NCBI GenBank assembly: GCA_037954665.1
Contig: JBBMOL010000046.1
Coordinates: 2,030,501-2,094,500 of the forward strand
Direction: 5' to 3'
Source of the DNA: Laguncularia racemosa
Taxonomy: Eukaryota > Streptophyta > Magnoliopsida > Myrtales > Combretaceae
Length of the DNA stretch: 64,000 nucleotides
The notes under the pieces: generated by a model
Database searches by the model: none
Seen by the model: the letters and a program-made list of their open reading frames with translations, nothing else
What the model was told of the DNA's origin: nothing
Shown: positions 45,449-55,600 of the stretch, in pieces
Layout of the letters: the number at the start of each line of letters is the position of its first letter
Numbering within the stretch: position 1 is the stretch's first letter
Translations under genes and position numbers: made by a program

Positions 45449-48400
45449 ATGAATTTGGCTTCATGGAACATAAGAGGTCTTAATGACCTTTTGAAGTGTG
45501 CGGAAATAAGAAGGTTTTGTGTGGAGAATGGAGTGTTGTTAATGTAGTTGCTTGAAACTCGTGTAAATCAAAATAATGAAGATAGGGTTAAATTAAATCT
45601 AAATGCTAATTAGGATTTTGGTATCAACTCCATGGCAAGAAAGAGAATATAGCTTATGTGGGACCCAAGAAGTTGGAATATTAAAATTGAGAAAGAGCAC
45701 AAGCAGTTCTCTCATTGCTATTGCACTTATCTCAGTTCTAGTCGATCATTCTATGCTTCGTTTATTTATGCATCGAATTCTGATAACGAGAGGAAATTAC
45801 TGTGGAAGGATTTAACTGAATTAGCTCCTTCCTTGGTTGATCATCCGTGGGTGGTCCTTGGGGATTTTAATGTGATTAGATTGATCCATGAGAGGAAGGG
45901 GGGTAACATGAGGAAAACATTGGCAATGATGGATTTTGTAAGGTTCCTAGATGAAGCAGGACTTGATGACCTTCGGTTTAGAGGGTATTTTTACTCTTAG
46001 TCAAATAAATAATTGGATAACCCAATCTTAAAAAAATTAGATAGGATATTGGTTAACCAAAGTTGGCTAAATAACTTTCCCAATTGTAATGTCAGCTTTG
46101 TTGCCCTTATTCTTTTTGATCATTTGGCAGGAGTTTTACAAATGGAGCTTAGCACAGCAAAAAGGAAATATCCATTCAAATTCTTTGAATTCTGGATAGA
46201 ATCGCTGGATTTTTTCCCCAAGGTAGAAGCGATTTGGTCACAAGAAGTTAGAGGATCCAAAATGCTCCAAGTGGTAGCTAAGATGAAATTGCTGAAGAGG
46301 GAACTTAAAAATTTGAATAATTCCAAATTTTCCCACCTTTCAACAAGAGTCAAGTTAGCTAAGGAATATCTAATTGTGACTCAAAGTTCAATTGCTAATG
46401 GAAATACATCACTCTTTGACCAAGAAAAAGAAGCATTCAAGGAATACTATCTACTAAGAGGGGTAGAAGAATGTCTCTTTAGACAAAATTCAATGGTGAA
46501 ATGGCTAAAACCGAGAGACAAGAACACTACATATTTTCATAAAGTGATCAGTCATAGGCAAAATAGGAATGCTATACACAGTCTGAAAAAGGAGGATGGA
46601 ATAGAGATTCCTGGGGATATGAATGTCAAGATGGAAATTGTAGCTTACCTCTCCAACTTGTTGGGAGGTCAACAAAAGGTCATCTCAAATACAGAGGTGC
46701 AAGATTGTGTCCAAACGAATTTTGGATCAACAAATCATGCAAATCAATAGTTCGTTCTTGGATGAGGAAATTAAAATGGCCTTCTTTGACCAAGCAGACA
46801 ACAAAGCCCTTGGATCGGACGGATTTCCTGCTAGGTTTTTTTAAAGCTACGTGGCACATTATTGGGGAAGATATTAATGGGGTGAAAGAGTTCATGGTGT
46901 CTAGAAATATGCTGAAGGAACTGAATTGCACCATTGTCTCCCTTATACCTAAGATTGCTAATCATATTAATCTTGTTGATTTCAGGCCTATATCTTGCTG
47001 TAATATAATTTACAAGGCAATCACCAAACTACTAGCCTTAAGAATTAAGATGGTTTTACTATTGTTAGTGGGGAAAGAACAATCTGCATTCATTTGAGGT
47101 TGTCGTATTTTAGATAACTTCTTTGTTACCCAAGAATTAGCCAATGGATACCACAACAATAAAGGAGCCCTGAGGTGTATGCTCAAAGTAGACATCCACA
47201 AAGCCTATGATATCATAAATTGGAGCTTTCTAGAGGCAGTATTTACTTGCATAAACTTCCTTACACACTTTATCAAGTTGGTGATGCAATGTATCTCTAT
47301 CCTTAGATTTTCTTTCAACATTAATAGTGAATTAGTTGGTTTCATCCCTAGCTCAAGAGACCTTAGATAAGGTGATCCTATGTTGTTGTATCTGTTTGTA
47401 CTTGGCATTGAAGTATACTTAGGGATATTAAGGTAGCTCATTGGTAATTTTAGATTCTCTTATTACTGGAGATGCAAAATAAAGCGACTCACGCACCTTT
47501 GCTTTGTAGATGACCTCTTGATTTTCTGTAAAGGTAATATGGAGTTGGTTGGAGTGATTAAGGAGTCCTTGAGAATATTTGAATCTATTTCGAGTCTTAA
47601 AGCTAACAACAGTAAAAACCTTGTGTTCCTATCTAATGTACTATCTCTAGCAAAGGTAGAGATACTCTAGATGTTGGAATTTAAAGAGCGGAATCTCCCC
47701 ATCTGTTACCTTAGGGTAGCACTACTTGCTTCCAAACTCTGCGAATCAGATTGTGAAGCTCTAATTGATAGAGTCTTGGCTAAAATCAATTCATGGACTT
47801 CCAAGTTCCTATCCTATGTTGGATGACTTCAACTTATCAAATTAGTGCTATTCTCATTGCAAGTATATTGGACATCGATGTTTATTCTAATGAAAAAGGT
47901 AGTTGATTCTATTGAAAGGCTTATGCATAACCTTCTATGGAGTGGGAGGTTTAATATTTCAATGAAAGCCAACGTAAGATAGCAAGAGGTGTGTATCTTG
48001 ATTGATTAAGGAGGTTTGGGCATTCCTAAACTTGAAACATGGAACAAAGCAGCCCAACTAAAACATATTTGGCATTTATGTGGAGACTTAGTAAGAGGTG
48101 TTTGGGGTGAATGGGTACATTATAACTTTCTTAAGGGATCATCATTTTGGGAGACTAAAATTCCCATTATGTGTTCTTGAAGTTGGAGTAAATTGTTGAA
48201 TTTCCGTCCTTTAGCAAGAAGCATGTTTAAGTGGGAAGTGGGTGATGGCCTTTCCATATCCCCATGGTTAGATTTTTAGTTACCAACTAGGCCTCTAAAT
48301 CTGGTGCATAGTTCTATAATGATTGCTACTTTAAGGCTCCCCTTGAATGCTAGGTTGTGTTCTATTATACAAGGCAATGGTTAGGAATTTCCATTGAACA

Positions 48401-48984
48401 ACTTCTTGAATGGATTTACAATACTCTCAAATATAATCCCTAATCCACATAAAGCTGATAGGTTCACCTGGGGTAAGGATGTGCCCGGAATCTTCTCTAT
48501 CAAGAGTGCTTACAAGGCTTTATCAAATCACAATGGCATTGTCCCTTGGTCTGAGGTGATTTGGAACAAATACTCCATGCCATGACATTCATTTATCCTA
48601 TGGCTAGCTTTGAAAAGGAAACTTCACACTCTAGATAAACTCAATAGTTGGGGAGTGACTACCTCAACAATATATTACCTATGTTCAATTAGGAATGAGA
48701 ACCATGACCACCTATTCTTTGACTATAGATTCTCTAAATAGATATGGAAGGTAGTTTTGATGGAACTCCCACTATCCTTCCTCTCATGGCAAAATGCAAC
48801 CACGGGCTTCATGTACCTAATGCCTTGAAGCAACCCTTTGATTCCATCATGGAGAGTAGCATTTGCAGCTGCAATATACTGCATATGGAGAGCAAGGAAC
48901 TTGACTCGACTTAGGTCTCTATCACCATTGCCGATGTCCTTAGCTAGACAAATTCTAGCTTGCACTAAGCTTCTTGTACCTTGA
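45449..48984 (+). pseudogene. LINE-D ORF2: endonuclease, RT, zinc-binding end
   Basis: The ATG at 45449 gives MNLASWNIRGLND, an intact endonuclease start, then LLETRVN, LMWDPRSWNIKI, HPWVVLGDFNVIRL and LKKLDRILVNQSWL. RT blocks: VSLIPKIANHINLVDFRPISCC, KEQSAFI, VDIHKAYDIINWSF, LFVLGIEVYLGIL and FVDD at 47503-47514. The zf-RVT end runs from about 48480 to LVP and a stop at 48982-48984. Stops at about 45547, 45654, 46000, 46750, 47095 and 47368, plus shifts, destroy it. Confidence 0.88.
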
Positions 48985-49116
48985 TTTGGTTTACACAAGT
49001 TTTTATAAAATTTTGTAAAATTCTAGTTCTAGGACTGGATTTTGCTGTAATTCATTATCACATTTAGTGGTAGTACATTCTCTATTTATTAATACAATTA
49101 CTTATTTACCAAAAAA

Positions 49117-49535
49117 CATTAAGGTTGGGATTAACAAGTAGGAAATGATGAAGCAAACCCTAATTTGTGTTGCGGTTGATGAAGAAAGGGTGTAGTCAAA
49201 GAAGGAAGTGGTTGAAGAAGCAAACCATAATCTATGTCGCGGTCAAAGAAGCAAGGATGCGATCGAAGAAGCAAACCCTAATCTGTGTAAAGCGTCTAAG
49301 GTTCTCCAATGTTGTGGTAGAAGAAGGAAGGGTGTCACAGTTGCCGAAGGCTGGGCTCTAGCTTTTGGTACTTACAAACGATAGCTTGTTGGAGTATCAC
49401 TCGATTTCTATTTTTTTTTTAAACTAGTGAAAAATAAAAAATTCTGGCAATGAAGGCTAGAAATAGATGGGAATTATGTGGAATTTCGACGATGAAGGCC
49501 AAAAGAAAAAAATCAAAATTTGTAAACTCTAAGAT
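49117..49535 (-). other. Copia-2 leader between LINE-D and the primer site
   Basis: Non-coding; contains three diverged repeats of the phrase 'gaagcaaaccctaatctgtgt' (about 49150, 49220, 49268), which look like short tandem duplications in the leader. Confidence 0.6.
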
Positions 49536-49547
49536 GCTTTGAGATCA
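49536..49547 (-). other. Primer binding site of Copia-2
   Basis: The complement 'tgatctcaaagc' matches the Met-tRNA site tggtatcagagc at 9 of 12 and abuts the 5' LTR. Confidence 0.65.
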
Positions 49548-49750
49548 TGTTGAAAAAAAAAAAGATTTTATTAACGTTGTAGATCTTTCTAATTTACAAT
49601 TTATTCTAGTTTATATATACAATTTTGTTACACTAAAAAAAGGAAAGTTTATAGCTAATTACAGCTAATTTTCTTAACTTATTAGTCTTGATTTTCTCTG
49701 CTAACTTTCCTGAAATATCTCCTAAAATTACTCATCAAAGATTTCCTACG
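49548..49750 (-). repeat. 5' LTR of Copia-2
   Basis: 203 bp against 208 bp for the partner at 40016-40223; internal 'tttatatatacaatttt' holds the TATA box on the minus strand. Confidence 0.87.
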
Positions 49751-50125
49751 AGCCCATGTTATGGATATAAGCACAGGGTATGATTTGGCTATGGTGAATT
49801 CAGGTTTTGTAGAATTAAGGTTTTTGGGGACTTGTAAAGGGAGAACTCTCCAATCTCTTACACCACCGGCTACTTCTAAACTATTTTAAACTAACTTATG
49901 AATAACTTTTTACTAGTATTGTTATTGATACTGGCAAAATATTTATACAAGGTTTTGAATTGCCACATTCCTGAATAGTGGTCAACTCAAAATCTCACAA
50001 TGTCTTTTAAAATGCATAAAATTAGAAAATACATAACAAGATAATCTTTATTTCCTATTATAGAGCATATCCTTCAAGATGTTCCTAACAGAGTAAACAT
50101 TTATGCGTCGTTGTTCCTTTTCTAG
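49751..50125. other. End of the giant intron; candidate Ty3-like LTR
   Basis: Right of Copia-2 the text 'catgttatggatataagcac' appears to continue 'ctgttatggg' from 40003. A TATA-like 'atatttatacaag' (minus) lies near 49938. The stretch ends in the splice acceptor 'ccttttctag' before the exon at 50126. Confidence 0.45.
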
Positions 50126-50259
50126 GGATTTGTCATGAATTTGCAGACATCTGAAGCAGAAGCAGGGTTTGATGTGCGGGTTCCACCAACTGTCCTGTGG
50201 CATTAGAGAGGAGAATAGCTGAAGAATGGGCACCTGATTCACGCAATATGACATTTGAG
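50126..50259 (+). pseudogene. ACY1: Aminoacylase-1-like gene, copy 2: internal exon (frameshifted)
   Basis: Starts after acceptor 'tttctag' and reads GFVMNLQTSEAEAGFDVRVPPT, the strand of the M20 dimerisation domain that carries the conserved FDxR. Between PPT and VALERRIAEEWAPDSRNMTFE the expected linker (ADP-like) is reduced to two bases, so the second half is out of frame; an in-frame reading hits a stop within four codons. The donor is 'ttgag|gtacat'. The next exon (51804) continues in the frame of the second half. Confidence 0.87.
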
Positions 50260-51803
50260 GTACATATCCTGCCATAGAATTTTTCTTTGTTCCTTCATAA
50301 TTTCTTTCTTAGCTTCGGAAGAGGTTCAAAGATTGATTCTTTTGCCAATTGTGGCTCAAATGAATAACAAGCTGAGGCAAACTCCTTTTTGTCTATTTCA
50401 GTTCAAATGAATCAAATTGCTAGCATATGAATCTCGGAAATGGGAAATGAGACCTGCATGCTTCACTTATACTTTATCTGGATGATAGTTGATGCAGGAA
50501 AATAGGCAAATATCTCCTATGAGCAATTTGTTTTGGTCTATATGAACATTTGATCATGCTCTCATTTGTTGACAGACACACAACAAAAGATTGAATGTTG
50601 GATAAGGTGCGACTTATGAGCATTTTTTTTTTTTTCAAAATTTTGTTACATTCTTCAACTTCTTGTCATTTAAGTAGGTCAGTTGCTCTCTGCCAATCCC
50701 AAGGGTTGGCCTTATGGGTAACAAGCTCTAGTGACGTGTAGTCTGGGTTCAAATCTTGCTAAGGATTCTTCTTGAGTTCACCTACATAATTTAAGCTACA
50801 TCTAATTGAGTGCATGGGTCTTACATAATGGTTCATGTGCCTGGAAATAGCTAGTCAAATACGACTATGCACCTTAGTTGTCCGATAAAAAAATGGTTAA
50901 TATTTGTTTTTCCATTTGGTTTGGCTTTCCAAACCTATATTTTGGATCTTTACCTTTACATACCTGTGTTTTGATCTCTTTAAAAAACGTTACTTAGATG
51001 GTAAAAGTAGGCACACAGAATGATGGGCAAGAAAAAAAAAGGCCCAAAATTATTCTCTCGTCTTCAGTCCAAATGTTTTTAGAGAATATTTTTTTTGCTC
51101 CACATGCCTCTTTTCAGCATCTAATTGAACACAAGTATATATATAAAGTATTAAGAAAAAAAACAAAGGAACTCCAGGTATATAAACCAAAAATTTGTGA
51201 GAACATAGGATGGTTTCTGTAATTAACTTGTGAAGAAAATTGCTTTCTGCTATACGGTCAGTATATCTACTGGAATGGCACATGAACTATTCCAGTGTTC
51301 CTGCATAAAGAGCCTTCCCACTTTGTGGTTGCAGGAAGCTATCCAATACCTCATCACTAGGCAGGCCTGGACCAGTTTTTCTCCCTGAAAATCAGTGCCT
51401 ACACCTGCCTATGGGCCTGGCCAGTGCAGGCCTGTGTATGCCGTCTGGTCAAGAGGCCCACTAATTTTAAATTTTGTCTTGGAACCTAGGTCTGTAAAAA
51501 AAATATGCGGGCTGATGGGCAGGCTGTCTAACTAAGGGGTCTAAATTCAAGTACTCTTTTGTCCTTAATTTTTTTATTTATGATTACATGTCTCTTTGTT
51601 CTGTGGAAGCGGCTGAATGCATCACTGGAGTCTATCTATAATGTTTTAACTCAATCTGAACTTCGGCTTATGCAAATTAGATCTGTTGGTAGAAGGACAT
51701 TCGTTTATGTATGTCTTATGGCATTTTTGTAATTGGCACTTCTACTGAAATGATAATTGGTTTACTAGTCCATAACTGCTGGTAGAATGTGCATCTTTGG
51801 CAG
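50260..51803 (+). other. Intron of ACY1 copy 2
   Basis: From about 51171 rightwards it matches 7757-8370. LINE-A sits in copy 1 at the matching point but is absent here, so LINE-A arrived after the duplication or was never copied. No other feature. Confidence 0.75.
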
Positions 51804-52044
51804 TTTAAACAGAAGGGTACTCTGTATGACAAATTTGGTAAACCATCACTTACAGCAACCGATATTTCTAACCCCTGGTGGTCACTGCTAGAAGAAGCCA
51901 TTAAAAAAGCTGGTGGAAAACTTGGCAAACCGGAAATCTTTCCTGCCTCAACAGATGCTCAGAATTTCAGGCTACAGGGTTTGCCTGCTATTTGGTTTCT
52001 CTCCTGTGGCAAACACTCCTATTCTACTCCATGGTCATAATGAG
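51804..52044 (+). pseudogene. ACY1: Aminoacylase-1-like gene, copy 2: penultimate exon (frameshifted)
   Basis: Same exon as 8371-8610 but 241 bases long. An extra T in 'gctattt' shifts frame after GLPAI, so SPVANTP and the zinc-ligand LHxHNE segment are lost and the reading stops at about 52038. The motif is further changed (gat to ggt, LHGHNE). Earlier parts (FKQKGTLYDKFGKPSL, SNPWWSLLEEAIKKAGG, KPEIFPASTDA) stay readable. Confidence 0.88.
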
Positions 52045-52542
52045 GTGACAAAGCTTATTTATTTCTACACTCTCTTGGCTATCTTTATTCAGAATACGAG
52101 TTTTGCTATAGTTCTCCCGTAGCTGTTCTCATCTTCTATATGGTCATTTATGCTTAATAGTTGCATCTTAATATATGTACTTGCATGCTCGTTAAAATAG
52201 GTGATAACATAAATTTTGAGGCTAATACCATTACTCAGAGGTTTGAAGCATTTGGTTCTAAGGTCTACAATAGCCTAAAACATGTGTCCATGCGGGGCCT
52301 GAACCTTTCAGCTTGAGCATTTTGATCATATCACCTTGTCAATATAACACTTGGATCTAAATGTGCTTAGTTTAGTAGTATAGGCATTTATGCATGTCAG
52401 ATAAAGGTTAATTTGTGATCCTGTCTAAAACATACATATCCTTGAAAGTCGTAGTGTCATTTATGTACATGATAGTCAAAGTGAAGATATGGATATGAAT
52501 GGTTTCTGGGCAGCCAGCTTATACAGTGTTCCCTTATTGCAG
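52045..52542 (+). other. Last intron of ACY1 copy 2
   Basis: GT-AG intron equivalent to 8611-9124; no other feature. Confidence 0.8.
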
Positions 52543-52656
52543 TTTCTTCACCAAGCAGAATACCTGAAGGGAATTGAAGTCTGTCAGTCAATAATTAAAA
52601 CCTATTCTTCCTATATTGAACCCAAGAAAGATGGGAGCTTCCAAGATGAACTATAG
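52543..52656 (+). pseudogene. ACY1: Aminoacylase-1-like gene, copy 2: last exon
   Basis: It reads FLHQAEYLKGIEVCQSIIKT and ends SFQDEL with TAG at 52654-52656. The exon itself is open (4 of 114 bases differ from copy 1, three of them changing residues or the last Leu codon silently), but upstream frameshifts mean it is not translated in register. Downstream, about 50 bases with the AATAAA seen in copy 1 are missing. Confidence 0.85.
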
Positions 52657-55600
52657 TCAGTTGCTAATGAACTTGACCTGGTAAGGTGCCCAATTGAGGT
52701 CTCTTGTGTGTCATGCTAGTGTGAGCAGGGAGGGCAGTTATTTGACCTTGATCACTTCTATTCTCATTTGACAAGCTCTTGTGTCTCATGTGTCCATGTA
52801 ATAGCTTAATTCAAAAGATTCACGACATAGATTAATATTCTCCATTGTATCAATCGCTTTTGTAAGGAGCAGACATGATACAAGCATATTATTCCGCCAC
52901 ATTATATTATTTACTGCAGTTAGATGGTAAGCAGGTCTTGATTGCAGCTTATAACTTATCATTTATTTTGTACAAATGAAAAAGGATCAAACTTGTCTTG
53001 CCAATATTTTGTCCTCGCTGGTCTTGCAATTGGATTTCGAGTTCTACTTGTGCCATGGTCCTGGTTTCAAGCGGGAATACTTTCTTGAACGTGGTCCAGG
53101 TGGTCTCTATGTCAAGCAGGAATGCTAATTCATGAAGGTGGACCAGTTAGTCTGTACTTCAGCTCTGCGTTCCACCGACTCAATGCTCCATCGTACATGT
53201 ACAATCTCACATATGGATATTTGCTTCACCTAACATCTTAAGATGGTCTTTACCAACTGCGACCGAGCACCTAGTTACTGCCAACCGGAATCAATAAATA
53301 AGCAGATGCCAATTTATTCCATATTTTTATGCTTTCTGGTCAAGTTTTGATGGGACACCTATTCAAGATAGCATTTCGGAAACGAACACCTTTGTCCCTT
53401 CGATTAACTTTGGCAAAAACTACCATCAATAGTCATATTTTGTCTCATACCATATCACATGCAATGAAATAACTAACGAACATAAAATAGAGTTATAACT
53501 AGGCATCGAATGACTACGTGCATTTCGATCATTTCTATCAAATGCACTAAATACTCTAGCGACTCTAATTCTAGGGCTTTCTGTTGTGGGAAATATGATT
53601 TTTGTTGCAATCCGAGATGGAATTGTGGAAAGGAAGCCCCTGGAGAGTGGTGTATTCCCTTTACACACTTATTTCCTTTCTTTTTACAAACCCTGTATCT
53701 TCTAGCATTTCATATTAGTCTAATCTTATTTGGAAATCATGTTTAAGATTGGGCCATTGAAAATGATTAATGAAAAAAATCTCAAGCCAAAGGATTAATG
53801 TTTAAAATTAAGTTTAAATAGATGATTGGACTTTTAAATGGTTGAAATAGAGAATTAATGTTATATTAAGTGGTTTAAATAAAAATACCATCGCAATACT
53901 ATTAAAATGCCATTAAATCGAGTTAATGTGACATGTTTATAAAATAATGATAGGATGTTATATTTGAATCATTTAGTATAATATTAATTATCTATTTTAA
54001 TTATTTAAAATTTTAATTTTTCATTTTGGCTACTTAATATAATATGGATCTTTTATTTTAATCACTTAATTTCAAATGTTACTCTTCTCTCTTGTAATTA
54101 TCCTACTAATTAATGTTAGTTTGGGCTTAGTCAAGTAGATTCCACTAATATTAATTTTCCTAAACTTAAGTTGCATCAAGGTGAGTTAATATAAGTCTAA
54201 GTACTTAAATGAGCTTAAAAGAATAGAAGAATAGGTTTTTCATGGGTTAGTTAGTGCAATGACCTAAATGAGACATCTAGGTTAAAAGAGTAGCTAATCA
54301 AGCATTATATGAGTGGAAACCCAAGAATAAGACATCAAGTAAGCTAAGGAATCAAGAAATAGAAGATTAAAAAAACAATACCTTAAAAGACGATTCCCTA
54401 AAATACCTAGTGTGGTAAGAAGATAATTCTCTAAAAAACGTGGGGTGGTAGGCCAAACTACAATTCAGTCGACTAAGCTAGGTAAAAATATGCCCCTTTC
54501 ATCAAGTTTCATTGACCAAACCACACTTTAGTTGGTCGAACTAAGGTAGTTTCCAATTTTACTTTTAGGAAAGTTTGGTAAACTAAATTTTGACTTAAGT
54601 CAATTATATCCCTTTATATTTATTCCAAACTCCAATTTAATACTAATTAAATCATAGGTTTTTGGAATTGAGACTAGGACTTATTCGATTTATTACAAGT
54701 GAGTGACTGATCCTCTTTGTATGTTGGTTATAGTGATACTTATTTTATATGTTCATGTGTATGAAAATGAATTCAGTTGAATTTGTTTTTATAATGCATT
54801 TTGAGTTGTTGGTTGCTATTGGTTAGGCGACTTGGAATATCTACTCATAATAATGTGAGGTAGAGTACAAGGGTGATGGACTAACCTATGATGACCATTA
54901 AGGTGGCCTAGAAAGGTGGAATGGAGTGACTTTATTAGATTTAGACATGGAACCTCTACTCTTCATGCAAGTAGGGTACACAAGTCATAGATCAATTAAT
55001 AATGACCATTTAAGAGGGTTGGGATGAAGTAGTTGGATAAGATACAAAATGGATGCCTCTATTGTTGAGTAGGGTACAAGGTTTATGGACTTGCTAATGA
55101 TGGCCATATAAGTATGGTGTGAAGTTGGTAGGAAACAACTTGCCGGTTATAATTCTAGTGATGAAACTCATATAGAATAAGTAAATTATGGACTTAATAT
55201 CAATGGTTATCACAAGTTGGAAAATCGAAAAGGAAGTAACTTCTACTATTAAGCATGACTGAATGAGACTAAATGAAAATGTAATAAGAAATCTTATCGT
55301 TGTGTTTGGTTATACATTATACCTGTTTATTGTTTGGTTAGACATGCAATCTCATTTTGATACACCACGTTGGTTAACTAGAGAAAAGAAATAAGAATGA
55401 TTTGATCACAGAATCATCTTATCTTGGTTGTATTTTTTTTTCCTATCTACCTATTTAGCATTACTAATTGTCCTTTAATTTAGCATTATTATATCACTAT
55501 TTTAGGAAGAAGTATCCTATGGCATAGAAGATGGATACACTAATAAACACCTTATGATGGTTTTTGGATTGAATAAAACATGCATAAGGTTTTTATTACC

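Larger units (their letters stand above)
44005..49116 (+). mobile_element. LINE-D (L1 clade) inside the Copia-2 leader
   Basis: A near full-length LINE of the same family as LINE-B: 5' UTR, ORF1 (44160-45428), ORF2 (45449-48984), 3' UTR and a short A run at 49110-49115. It is the best preserved LINE here, with ORF2 segments of up to 245 codons open, yet stops occur in both ORFs. It lies in opposite orientation to Copia-2. Confidence 0.88.
40016..49750 (-). mobile_element. Copia-2: Copia element on the minus strand, hosting LINE-D
   Basis: LTRs at 49548-49750 (5') and 40016-40223 (3') share long runs such as 'atatacaattttgttacact'. Reading leftwards come the primer site, a leader, LINE-D (44005-49116), gag, protease, integrase, a truncated RT and RNase H, then the purine tract. 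Flanking bases ggcct (left) and agccc (right) match at three of five, so the target duplication is weak. The RT core is deleted and all frames carry stops. Confidence 0.88.
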
